Assembly (NCBI GenBank): GCA_044867805.1
Contig: JBIOVQ010000283.1
Span: 1 to 22,488, forward strand
Reading direction: 5' to 3'
Length of the DNA: 22,488 nucleotides
DNA from: SG8-41 sp044867805
GTDB taxonomy: Bacteria > Pseudomonadota > Gammaproteobacteria > Burkholderiales > SG8-41
The translations under genes were made by a program, and so were the position numbers. Below are positions 7,221 through 14,654 of this stretch, one piece after another. Every line of letters starts with the position of its first letter. Within the stretch, counting starts at the first letter, position 1. Below the pieces are notes generated by a model. The model was not told where the DNA came from. It did no database searches and was given only the letters and a program-made list of their open reading frames with translations.

Positions 7221-7224
7221 GGGT

Positions 7225-8286
7225 TCATTCACCCAACGCGGCGGCGCGCTGCTTCTCTAGCGCCGCTGGCAGCCGCGCGTAGAGATGATCAAACATTTGA
7301 TCAGCGCTGGGAGGCGGCGTATCGAGGTAGGCCTGGGCGGCGGCCTGCACCTGCTCGTTGCAGTCTTTCAGCAGGGCATCCTCCTTCGCCTTGTCCCACG
7401 CTCCGCTGTCGGTGAGGTAGGTGCGCAGGCGCAGAATGGGCTCCACCTTCCAGGCTTCGGCGAGCTCGTCCGGACTGCGGTAACGCGAGGCGTCGTCCGC
7501 CGTGGTGTGATCGGAGAGGCGGTAGGTCACGGCCTCGATCAGCGCAGGACCGCCACCCGAGCGCGCCCTGGTCAGCGCCTGCTCCAGGGCATGTTTCACG
7601 GCAATGACGTCGTTGCCGTCCACTTGCAGTCCCTCCACCCCGGCGGCGATTGCCTTCTGGGCGAGCGTTTGCGCCGCAGTCTGCGCCTTCCGTGGCACCG
7701 AGATCGCCCACTGGTTGTTGGTGACGACGTAAACGAGCGGGAGCTTCCAGGTGCTGGCGGCGTTGAGGCCCTCGTAAAAGTCCCCCTTTGAAGTGGCGCC
7801 GTCGCCGAGGGCGCAGACCGCCACGCGCGGCTCCCTGCGCAGCTTCATCGCGTACGCGACGCCGACTGCGTGCGTCGCGTGCGCGGCGATGGTGACGCAG
7901 ATCGGAAAATCCCTGCGCGCGCCTGCGTAGTCGCAGCCGCGCTCGTCGCCGCCCCAGTAGAGGAACAGGTCCTCGAGCCGGACGCCCCGCATGAGCTGCG
8001 CGCCGTTTTCACGGTAGGTCATGAGGAAGACGTCGTCCGGCGCCATCGCGGAGCCGATCGCCGCGTTGATCGCCTCGTGCCCGAGGAGGGACGCGAAGGT
8101 GCCGAGCTGCCCGGTGCGTTGCAGCGCGATCGCCTTCGCGTCGTAGGCGCGCATCAGTGTCATCCACCGGTAGAGGTCCGCCAGCTTCCCGGTATCGCGC
8201 GCGAATTCCGGCAGCGGCTGCACGACCCTGCCGCGCGGGTCGAGGAACTGCGAATAATGGATCTCGAATTTTGCGACCAGTGTCAT
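7225..8286 (-). CDS. 2-oxo acid dehydrogenase E1 component, alpha subunit
   Basis: A 353-residue protein with the thiamine-diphosphate motif GDGATSKGDFYEGLNAAS (161-178) ending in NN (190-191), the substrate-channel segment YRENGAQL, and the phosphorylation-loop-like YRLSDHTTADDASRYR (255-270) typical of PdhA/BkdA1. The N-terminal FEIHYSQFLDPRG and PLPEFARD resemble Bacillus-type PdhA and branched-chain E1alpha. It is the first gene of a three-gene cluster E1alpha-E1beta-E2. Unlike the usual compact operon, each pair is separated by a 100-170-base inverted repeat. No Shine-Dalgarno sequence is seen before the ATG at 8286; a CGCCAAGA repeat arm begins 14 bases upstream. A possible promoter lies in the AT-rich patch near 8383-8410. 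Confidence 0.95.
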   Translation of the reverse strand: MTLVAKFEIHYSQFLDPRGRVVQPLPEFARDTGKLADLYRWMTLMRAYDAKAIALQRTGQLGTFASLLGHEAINAAIGSAMAPDDVFLMTYRENGAQLMRGVRLEDLFLYWGGDERGCDYAGARRDFPICVTIAAHATHAVGVAYAMKLRREPRVAVCALGDGATSKGDFYEGLNAASTWKLPLVYVVTNNQWAISVPRKAQTAAQTLAQKAIAAGVEGLQVDGNDVIAVKHALEQALTRARSGGGPALIEAVTYRLSDHTTADDASRYRSPDELAEAWKVEPILRLRTYLTDSGAWDKAKEDALLKDCNEQVQAAAQAYLDTPPPSADQMFDHLYARLPAALEKQRAAALGE

Positions 8287-8300
8287 TCAAAACCCGAAAA

Positions 8301-8667
8301 TTAGCCGCCAAGACGCCAAGAACGCCAAGGGCGGATCGTCAAAGAACTTGGATGAACCGAGCGAATGCCAATGATCAAAGTCATGATAATACACGTTGAT
8401 AATTGACAGCCTTGGTGCGGCAACATAGGCTCGCTTGGTTACGAGGGGGCAGACGGCGCGGTGCCGCTCAGTTGGAAGCCCGCAACCGAGCGCCTGCGTT
8501 TTCTGGCGGGTGGAGGAACGCCGTTTCTGGGAAAACCAGGATCCAATCAGCCATTTCTTATCGAGGCTCACCTGCATCTATCTGTGATCCGATTCAATTC
8601 GTATTTCTTGGCGTTCTTGGCGCCTTGGCGGCTATTTTCCGACTCTAGACGGGGCTCATCGGCGGCT
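8301..8667. repeat. Inverted-repeat element (CGCCAAGA arms) with a long core; intergenic region
   Basis: The left arm (8301-8330) and right arm (8605-8637) are near-perfect complements built from CGCCAAG units. Beyond the right arm, 8638-8667 ends in ATCGGCGGCTA, the outer CGCCGAT-type half seen at 4831-4860; the matching outer left half is absent. The core (8331-8600) is AT-richer than its surroundings. I find no gene in it; short open frames there run into the repeat. It holds candidate divergent promoters. The right end stops two bases before the monooxygenase ATG. Confidence 0.85.
8383..8431. promoter_or_regulatory. Candidate divergent promoters in the core of the 8301-8667 element
   Basis: Rightward: TTGACA (8403-8408), 17 bases, then TAGGCT (8426-8431), a perfect -35 with a weak -10, pointing to the monooxygenase gene. 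Leftward: CTGTCA (8410-8405), 16 bases, then TATCAT (8388-8383), pointing to E1alpha. The two -35 boxes overlap in an AT-rich patch, a plausible shared control region, but the evidence is only motif matching. Confidence 0.3.
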
Positions 8668-8669
8668 AA

Positions 8670-9773
8670 ATGAAGCTGGGGTTTTTCACCATGCCCTTGC
8701 ATCCTCCGGGGCGCAACTACACCCAGACGCTGAAGGAGGATCGCGAGGCGGTGCTGCTGGCGGACCGGCTGGGCTATTGCGAGGCGTTCATCGGCGAGCA
8801 CGTCACCGACGTGTGCGAGTCCATCCCGTCGTGCCTCGCCTTCATCGCCAGCGTCGGCCACGACACCAGGAAAATCAAGCTCGGCAGCGGCACGGTCAAT
8901 CTGCCGAACGGGCATCCGGCGCAGATCGCGGCCGACGTCGCGATGGTCGACCACATCCTCGAAGGACGCTTCATCTTCGGCATCGGGCCCGGCGGGCTGC
9001 GCTCCGACCAGGAGGCGTTCGGCAACCTGGAGCTGGACCGCAACGCGATGTTCCTCGAGTCCATCGACCAGATCCTCGCCTTGTGGGCGGGGGACGCCCC
9101 CTACAACCTGAAGGGGCAGTTCTGGAACATCAGCACGGAGAAGACCCTCATCCGCGAAGCAGGACAGGGTGTAATGGTAAAGCCCTACCAGAAACCGCAC
9201 CCGCCGATCGTAGTGTCCGTCGTCGTCCCGCATTCCAGGGGCGTGCAGGCCGCGGCGGCGCGCGGCTGGACGCCGATCACGGCCAATTTTCTCCAGCCGG
9301 TATGGGCTGCGACCCATTGGCCGATGTACGTCAAAGGCTGCGAGCAGGGGGGCTACAAGGCGAACACCGCCGACTGGCGGGTATGCAAGAGCATTTTCGT
9401 CGCGGACGACGATGTCACGGCGCGGCGCTATGCGCGCGACCGGAACGGCGCCTACGGCTTCTATTACTGGAACCTGCTGACGAAGCGCCGCAGCCGCGGC
9501 CAGGCCGACATCTACAAGCACGATCTCCAGATGCCGGACGCGGCGGTGACCGTGGAATACCTGCTCGACCGGCTGGTGCTCTGCGGCAGCGTCAACAGCG
9601 TGGTGGACCAGATACTCGCCTTCCGCGAGACGATAGGCGATTTCGGCACGCTGCTCTACGCGGGGCACGATTGGGCCGATCCGAAGCTCGCGCGCCGCTC
9701 AATGGAGCTGATGGCCGAAAAGGTGATGCCCGCCGTCAACACGGCCATCGGCGGCGCGCGGTCCGCCGCCTGA
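8670..9773 (+). CDS. LLM class flavin-dependent oxidoreductase (luciferase-like monooxygenase)
   Basis: A 367-residue protein starting MKLGFFTMPLHPPGR. The bacterial-luciferase TIM-barrel pattern is clear: DREAVLLADRLGYCEAFIGEH (split by the F420/FMN-binding loop), IKLGSGTVNLPNGHPAQIA, VDHILEGRFIFGIGPGG, and a late LLYAGHDW segment. The family uses reduced FMN (sometimes F420) and oxygen to oxidise aldehydes, terpenes, sulfonates or other small organics. The length and the HPPGRNYTQTL opening resemble limonene-1,2-monooxygenase-like and alkanal-monooxygenase-like members; substrate unknown. No flavin reductase is adjacent. No Shine-Dalgarno sequence precedes the ATG, which stands two bases after a repeat element. 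It converges with pqqE with only two bases between stop codons. Confidence 0.9.
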   Translation: MKLGFFTMPLHPPGRNYTQTLKEDREAVLLADRLGYCEAFIGEHVTDVCESIPSCLAFIASVGHDTRKIKLGSGTVNLPNGHPAQIAADVAMVDHILEGRFIFGIGPGGLRSDQEAFGNLELDRNAMFLESIDQILALWAGDAPYNLKGQFWNISTEKTLIREAGQGVMVKPYQKPHPPIVVSVVVPHSRGVQAAAARGWTPITANFLQPVWAATHWPMYVKGCEQGGYKANTADWRVCKSIFVADDDVTARRYARDRNGAYGFYYWNLLTKRRSRGQADIYKHDLQMPDAAVTVEYLLDRLVLCGSVNSVVDQILAFRETIGDFGTLLYAGHDWADPKLARRSMELMAEKVMPAVNTAIGGARSAA

Positions 9774-9775
9774 CG

Positions 9776-10912
9776 TCAAGTGCCCGAATCCTGGTTGGTA
9801 GTGAGCTGCGCGTGGTCGAGGTCACGCGCCGCGGGAGGTTTCGCGGACCGATAGCGCAGCGGGGCCGCGGCGGTGCTTTCCGCGTGCGCCGCAGCGATCA
9901 GGGCGTGGGCCGGCGCGAGCGTGCACACCGGGTCGGTGGCGGCCGCATCGCCGGTCAGATGGTAGGCCTGGCAACGGCACCCGCCGAAATCGACCGCGCG
10001 CCGATCGCAGCTGCGGCACGGTTCGGGCATCCATCCCTCGCCGCGGAACGCGTTGAAGCCGGGTGAATCGGTCCAGATGGCGGAGAGCGCGCGGTCGCGC
10101 ACGTTCTCGAACGCGAGTCCCGGCACGGTGTGCGCCGCGTGGCAGGGCAGGGCGAGTCCATCCGGGCTGACGACAATGAAGCGCCGGCCCCAGCCGTCCA
10201 TGCAGGTCTTCGGGTACTCCGCGAAGTAGTCCGGGGTCACGAACAGGACTTCCATGCGTCCGCGCAGGCGCTGCTTTGCCGAGGCGGCGATGCCGCGGGC
10301 GCGGTCGAGCTGCTCACGCGTCGGCAGCAGCGCGCGCCGGTTCAGCAGCGCCCAGCCGAGGTACTGGGTGTTGGCAAGCTCCAGGCGGTCGGCGCCCATG
10401 CGTTCGGCGAGCGCGATCACGTCGGCGACTCGATCGAGATTCTCGCGGTGCAGGACGGTATTGACGGTAAGCGGCATGCCGAGGGCCTTCACCCAGCGGC
10501 CGACCTCCAGCTTGCGCTCGAATGACGCGTATCCCGCGATCCGGTCCGATGCCGCGGCGGTCACGTCCTGGATCGAGATCTGGACGTTGTCCAGGCCCAG
10601 CGCGCGGAAGCTTTCGAGCCGCGCACGCGTGAGCGGTACACCGCTCGTGATGAGGTTGGTATAGAGGTCGAGCTGCCGCGCCGCTTCGATCAACTGCTCG
10701 AGATCGTCGCGCAGCAGCGGCTCGCCGCCGGTAAGATTGAGCTGGACGACGCCAAGCTCCTCGGCCTCGCGGAACACGCGGCGCCAGGCCGCGGTGTCGA
10801 GCTCCTTCTGCCGGCGCGCCCACTCGACGGGATTCGAGCAGTACGGGCAGCGCAGCGGGCAGCGGTAGGTCAGCTCCGCGATCAGCGTGTACGGCCGGAA
10901 TCCGGTGCTCAC
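9776..10912 (-). CDS. pqqE: PQQ biosynthesis radical SAM enzyme PqqE
   Basis: A 378-residue protein from a GTG that overlaps the pqqD stop (GTGA, 10909-10912), with AGGAGG four bases upstream; the longer open frame to 11050 runs through pqqD and is rejected. The radical-SAM cluster is C18-x3-C22-x2-C25, followed by TGGEP (61-65). The C-terminal SPASM region carries cysteines at about 237, 257, 299, 302, 312, 314 and 330 for auxiliary Fe-S clusters. PqqE forms the C-C bond between Glu and Tyr side chains of PqqA, the first committed step of pyrroloquinoline quinone synthesis, working with the PqqD chaperone. It is the last gene of the cluster and no terminator is visible before the convergent gene. 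Confidence 0.97.
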   Translation of the reverse strand: MSTGFRPYTLIAELTYRCPLRCPYCSNPVEWARRQKELDTAAWRRVFREAEELGVVQLNLTGGEPLLRDDLEQLIEAARQLDLYTNLITSGVPLTRARLESFRALGLDNVQISIQDVTAAASDRIAGYASFERKLEVGRWVKALGMPLTVNTVLHRENLDRVADVIALAERMGADRLELANTQYLGWALLNRRALLPTREQLDRARGIAASAKQRLRGRMEVLFVTPDYFAEYPKTCMDGWGRRFIVVSPDGLALPCHAAHTVPGLAFENVRDRALSAIWTDSPGFNAFRGEGWMPEPCRSCDRRAVDFGGCRCQAYHLTGDAAATDPVCTLAPAHALIAAAHAESTAAAPLRYRSAKPPAARDLDHAQLTTNQDSGT

Positions 10913-11196
10913 GGCGCCTCCTGGACCAGACCCCGCTCCGCGAAAGCGATCAGGAGGGCCAGGACCTCGCGCTCGACCGTCGCCGCGTCCTGGCTGTACT
11001 TCGAGGCGAGCCGCGCGGCGATGGCGCGAACGGTATGCTCGCCCGTGCAAAGCTGCGCCACGTCCGCCGCGGTGGGGTTGAGCACCAGGCCTTTCTCGGG
11101 ATAGAGCAGCATGTAGCGCTCCGCCTTGCGATCATAGCGCAGCCGTACCTTCGCGGCGAGGCGCGGACGGCTGTCGAGGGAGAGCGGTTCAGGCAC
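10909..11196 (-). CDS. pqqD: PQQ biosynthesis peptide chaperone PqqD
   Basis: A 95-residue protein from a GTG at 11196 that overlaps pqqC by eight bases. RPRLAAKVRLRYDRKAERYM, LLYPEKGLVLN and the winged-helix-like AIAARLASKY match PqqD (RRE fold), which binds the PqqA peptide and presents it to PqqE. Length is typical. Overlaps with both neighbours indicate translational coupling. Confidence 0.96.
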   Translation of the reverse strand: MPEPLSLDSRPRLAAKVRLRYDRKAERYMLLYPEKGLVLNPTAADVAQLCTGEHTVRAIAARLASKYSQDAATVEREVLALLIAFAERGLVQEAP

Positions 11197-11923
11197 GGCC
11201 GCCCGCGGAACCCGTGCCCGGTTCGATGTAGGCCGCGTATACGCAGTCCAGCAGGTGCCACAGGATCTCGGTCTTGCGGATCAGCGCCGCGACGCAGCGC
11301 TCCTGCAGCTCGTAAGTGACGGCGTGCTGTGCCACGAATTCGATCGCTTCGTCGGCGTCGCGGCGGGCGCGCGGCACGCGGGAGCGGAAGTACTCGAGCA
11401 CCTGCGGGGCGACCCACGGATAGTGCTTTTCCCAGGCGAGCACCCGCTTCGACATGATGTCCGGCGCGAAGAACTCGGTCAGCGACGACGCCACGGCCTC
11501 GAGCAGGCTGCGGCTGCGCACCAGCTCGACATAGGCGTCGCAGGCGAATCGCACACCCGGCAGCACGGCGCTGCAGCTCGCGACTTCCTCGCGCTCGAGC
11601 CCCACGCCCTCCGCGAGCTGCAGCCACAGCGCCAGCCCGCCTTCGCCGTCGGTTGCGCCGTCGTGGTCGCGAATGCGGCGGATCCACATGCGCCGGAACG
11701 CGGGATCCTCGGACTTGGCCACGATCAGCGCGTCCTTGATCGGGATGCGCGTCTGATAGTAGTACCGGTTGAGCACCCATTGCTGGAGCTGCACGCGGGT
11801 CAGCTTGCCTTCATGCATCAGCACGTGGTAGCGGTGCCCGTCGTGATAGCGTGCCTGCCCTTCGCGACGCATCCACTCGATGAACTCGCTTCGCGGGAGC
11901 GGCATCCGTGCGGGCGCGCTCAC
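11189..11923 (-). CDS. pqqC: Pyrroloquinoline-quinone synthase PqqC
   Basis: A 244-residue protein. The start is taken as the GTG at 11923 because it overlaps the pqqB stop as GTGA and has GGAG eight bases upstream; an ATG at 11905 six codons later is the alternative. Motifs HRYHVLMHEGKLT, QQWVLNRYYYQTRIPIKDA, IRDHDG and TEFFAPDIM are those of the TenA-like helical PqqC oxidase, which carries out the final ring closure and eight-electron oxidation to PQQ without metal or cofactor. Cytoplasmic. Confidence 0.97.
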   Translation of the reverse strand: MSAPARMPLPRSEFIEWMRREGQARYHDGHRYHVLMHEGKLTRVQLQQWVLNRYYYQTRIPIKDALIVAKSEDPAFRRMWIRRIRDHDGATDGEGGLALWLQLAEGVGLEREEVASCSAVLPGVRFACDAYVELVRSRSLLEAVASSLTEFFAPDIMSKRVLAWEKHYPWVAPQVLEYFRSRVPRARRDADEAIEFVAQHAVTYELQERCVAALIRKTEILWHLLDCVYAAYIEPGTGSAGGRA

Positions 11924-12840
11924 AGGGTCAGCTCCATTCCATCGCGGGCGATTTCCCAGCCGCCGGCTTCCGCGCGCTTCCGCTCGGGCGAGCCCGAGCG
12001 AAGCAACGGGTTGGTGTTGTTGATATGGATGTAGATGCGGCGCGGCGCACGCAGGCTGGAAAGCCGCTCGAGGCTGCCGTCGGCGCCTCCGACGGGCAGA
12101 TGCGCCATGTCCTCCGCGCGCTTGGTGCCGAGGCCGAGCTCGATCAGCTCGTCGCTCGACCAGAAGGTGCCGTCGAAAAACACGCAACCGGCCCCGTCGA
12201 GAGCCTGCTGCACCGCCCGGGAGATCCCGCCGGTGGCGGAAAAGTAGGCGAGGCAGCCGCGGGTGGCGCGCTCGCGAATCAGCAGGCCGACGTTGTCGCC
12301 GGGACCCGGCGCGGCCAGCTCTTCGAGATGCACCGGCAGCTTGCCGGGCGCGGGTATGGCCTCCACCGACAGTCCGCTCGCCTCGCCGTCGGCGTATTCC
12401 AGCGCGACCTCGCGCTCCAGGAGCAGCGGTTTCCAGGTGACCTGCCCGGGGAAGCGCATGAGCGTGCGATAGAGCACGTTGCCTTCGGTGAAGCCCTTGC
12501 GCACGTGCTCGGTCGCATAGACGACCAGCGGGTGGGACTCCCGCAGGGAAAGCAGCCCGAGCGTGTGGTCGAGATCGCCGTTGGTGAGCACGACGGCGGC
12601 GATCGGGGAATGGCGGGGCCCCCGCGGATGCAGGGGCACGTAGCTTTCAATCTGGGAGCGGATCTCGGGCGATGCGTTGAGCAGAAACCAGCTCGCGCCA
12701 TCGGCGCTGATCGCCACGCATTCCTGGGTCAAGGGGACGGTGTCGGGAGCGCCGGCCCGCGCGTCCCGGCAGTTACGGCAGCCGCAGTTCCACTGGGGGA
12801 ACCCGCCGCCCGCGGCGGCACCCAGCACCTTGATATGCAT
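11920..12840 (-). CDS. pqqB: PQQ biosynthesis protein PqqB (metallo-beta-lactamase fold)
   Basis: A 306-residue protein starting MHIKVLGAAAGGGFPQWNC at 12840; the open frame extends 19 residues further upstream but without family similarity. The zinc-binding CxCxxC (C19, C21, C24), the degenerate metallo-hydrolase motif TNGDLDHTLGLLSLRE and IHINNTNP near the C-terminus identify PqqB. In the pathway it hydroxylates the tyrosine ring of the processed Glu-Tyr intermediate. The 75-base gap to pqqA is GC-rich with inverted segments, which could explain higher pqqA expression by attenuation, though no clean terminator is visible. Confidence 0.97.
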   Translation of the reverse strand: MHIKVLGAAAGGGFPQWNCGCRNCRDARAGAPDTVPLTQECVAISADGASWFLLNASPEIRSQIESYVPLHPRGPRHSPIAAVVLTNGDLDHTLGLLSLRESHPLVVYATEHVRKGFTEGNVLYRTLMRFPGQVTWKPLLLEREVALEYADGEASGLSVEAIPAPGKLPVHLEELAAPGPGDNVGLLIRERATRGCLAYFSATGGISRAVQQALDGAGCVFFDGTFWSSDELIELGLGTKRAEDMAHLPVGGADGSLERLSSLRAPRRIYIHINNTNPLLRSGSPERKRAEAGGWEIARDGMELTL

Positions 12841-12915
12841 GGTGGATGCGCACGCGCTTGCCGCGTCGGCCGCACACCGGCGCGGCGCGGGTGACAATCT
12901 TACAGCGGGTAAAGC

Positions 12916-13014
12916 TTATACACCGGGCTCGCGGTCGTCGCCAAAATCGTCCTGATAGGAATTGATTTCGGCGTCCATCTTGACTTCAACAAAAGTCGGC
13001 GTTTCCCAGATCAT
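12916..13014 (-). CDS. pqqA: PQQ precursor peptide PqqA
   Basis: A 32-codon gene: MIWETPTFVEVKMDAEINSY followed by QDDFGDDREPGV and TAA. E16 and Y20 in the ExxxY motif (AEINSY) are the residues fused to make PQQ. AAGGAG stands seven bases before the ATG. It heads pqqABCDE. The acidic C-terminal tail is longer than in the shortest PqqA peptides (about 22-24 residues). Confidence 0.96.
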   Translation of the reverse strand: MIWETPTFVEVKMDAEINSYQDDFGDDREPGV

Positions 13015-13117
13015 TGTTTTGCTCCTTGGTCACAAGCGAATGATCCAACTCCAAGTCTTGCTCACGCTGGGGCCAGTATACATCATGAAAGCGGCGCGGG
13101 GGGCTTGTCCGGGGCCA

Positions 13118-13179
13118 GGGGGCTACGCCCCCGGGGCGACCGCGCAGAACGCCCCGCCGGGCTGGAGGCCACTGGCCTC
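13118..13179 (-). other. Two hairpins downstream of prpD
   Basis: A 7-bp perfect hairpin (GAGGCCA/TGGCCTC, 13165-13179, one-base loop) and a 6-bp G/C hairpin (GGGGGC/GCCCCC, 13118-13132, loop TAC) lie 33 to 94 bases beyond the prpD stop. Neither is followed by a U-tract on the minus strand, so intrinsic termination is uncertain. They sit between prpD and the pqqA leader. Confidence 0.4.
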
Positions 13180-13211
13180 GATTCCGGCATCGACCCGCGG
13201 CTCGAACATGA

Positions 13212-14654
13212 CTAGATCGCGAACAAGTCCACGAACTCGTTCACAGGCGTTGCTTCCAGCCGCTGTTGATCCCGCGTGAGGGCAAGGATTGCCTGCTGCT
13301 GCCTGGGCGGCAGACGGCGGGCGAGGTTGGTCCGGAACTTGGCTTCGAGGAGCGGTATCCCCTCCCTGCGCCGGCGGCGATGGCCGACGGGGTACTCGAC
13401 CGCGATACGCTCGGTCCGGGAACCGTCCTCGAAGAAGACCTGCACGGCGTTGGCAATGGAGCGCTTGGCGGGGTCGAGATAATCGCGGCTCCACTGCTTG
13501 TTCTCGACGCAACTCATTTTCGAGCGCAGGCGATCGACACGCGGGTCGGTCGCGACCGCGTCCTCGTAGTCCGCCGCGACGAGATTGCCCTTGATCAATC
13601 CGATCGCGGTCATGTACTGGATGCAGTGGTCGCGATCCGCGGGATTGTTCAGAGGGCCCTTCTTGTCGATGATGCGGATCGCCGATTCGTGCGTGGTGAT
13701 GACGATCTTCTTCACGGCGTCGAGCCGGTCCCTCACCTGGGGATGGAGGCGGATGGCGGCCTCCACCGCCGTCTGGGTGTGGAATTCGGCGGGGAAGGAG
13801 ATCTTGAACAGCACGTTCTCCATCACGTACGAGCCGAAGGGCCGCTTGAAGCGGAACGGCATGCCCTTGAACAGCACGTCGTAGAAGCCCCAGGTTTTCG
13901 CGGTGAGCGCCGAGGGATAGCCCATCTCGCCCTTCAGCGCCATAAGGGCCAGGCGCACCGCCCGGCTGGTGGCGTCGCCCGCTGCCCACGATTTGCGCGA
14001 CCCGGTATTGGGCGAGTGGCGGTAGGTGCGCAGGCTCTGCCCGTCCACCCAGGCGTTGGAGAGCGCGTTGATGATTTCATCGCGCGTGCCACCCATCATC
14101 TGCGTGACGACGGCGGTGGACGCGACCTTCACCAGCACCACGTGATCGAGGCCCACGCGGTTGAAGCTGTTCTCGAGCGCGATCACGCCCTGGATCTCGT
14201 GCGCCTTGATCATGGCGGTGAGCACGTCGCGCAGGGTCAGTGGGCTCTTGCCCTGCGCGAGGTTGGTACGGGACAGCCAATCGGCGGTAGCGAGGATGCC
14301 ACCGAGATTGTCGGACGGGTGACCCCACTCGGCGGCGAGCCAGGTGTCGTTGAAATCCAGCCAGCGGATCATCGTCCCGATATTGAACGCTGCGGTAACC
14401 GGGTCGAGCTGGTGCGGCGTTCCGGGCACCCGGGCGCCATTCGGCACGACCGTGCCGGGAACGACGGGGCCGAGCAGCTTGGTGCAGGCGGGATACTCGA
14501 GGGACTCGAGGCCGCAACCGAGCGTGTCCATCAGGCACAGCCGCGCCGTGTCGTACGCCTCGCGGCTCTTGATAGGGTAGCGCGAGACGTAATCTGCGAT
14601 GTCCGTCAGGACCTTGTCGGGGCGGGGACGGACGTTGGATACGGGCGCGCTCAT
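13212..14654 (-). CDS. prpD: 2-methylcitrate dehydratase PrpD
   Basis: A 480-residue protein whose ATG overlaps the stop of the upstream membrane-protein gene (ATGA). Diagnostic MmgE/PrpD stretches run throughout: LCLMDTLGCGLESLEYPAC, IRWLDFNDTWLAAEWGHPSD, HEIQGVIALENSFNRVGLDH, SYVMENVLFKISFPAEFH and IIDKKGPLNNPADRDHC. Length and sequence agree closely with enterobacterial PrpD (483 residues), not with a distant MmgE homologue. It dehydrates 2-methylcitrate to 2-methyl-cis-aconitate in propionyl-CoA oxidation. It is in the same operon as prpC; prpB is not in the window. The open frame extends far upstream of the ATG through the neighbouring gene, and that part is rejected. Confidence 0.97.
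   Translation of the reverse strand: MSAPVSNVRPRPDKVLTDIADYVSRYPIKSREAYDTARLCLMDTLGCGLESLEYPACTKLLGPVVPGTVVPNGARVPGTPHQLDPVTAAFNIGTMIRWLDFNDTWLAAEWGHPSDNLGGILATADWLSRTNLAQGKSPLTLRDVLTAMIKAHEIQGVIALENSFNRVGLDHVVLVKVASTAVVTQMMGGTRDEIINALSNAWVDGQSLRTYRHSPNTGSRKSWAAGDATSRAVRLALMALKGEMGYPSALTAKTWGFYDVLFKGMPFRFKRPFGSYVMENVLFKISFPAEFHTQTAVEAAIRLHPQVRDRLDAVKKIVITTHESAIRIIDKKGPLNNPADRDHCIQYMTAIGLIKGNLVAADYEDAVATDPRVDRLRSKMSCVENKQWSRDYLDPAKRSIANAVQVFFEDGSRTERIAVEYPVGHRRRRREGIPLLEAKFRTNLARRLPPRQQQAILALTRDQQRLEATPVNEFVDLFAI

Noticed and set aside
8461..8673. Short open frames in the 8301-8667 region, both strands
   Set aside because: Their C-terminal parts are translations of the repeat arms (LAFLAPWRL-like) and none resembles a protein family.
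10913..11050. Longer pqqE start
   Set aside because: The extension lies wholly inside pqqD; the GTG at 10912 has a strong ribosome site and gives the family's normal length.
12841..12897. Upstream extension of pqqB
   Set aside because: The 19 added residues lack family similarity; MHIKVLGAAAGGG is the normal PqqB start.
13075..13080. TATACT as a -10 box for pqqA (minus strand)
   Set aside because: The -35 position is a run of C with no match to consensus, so the site is unsupported.
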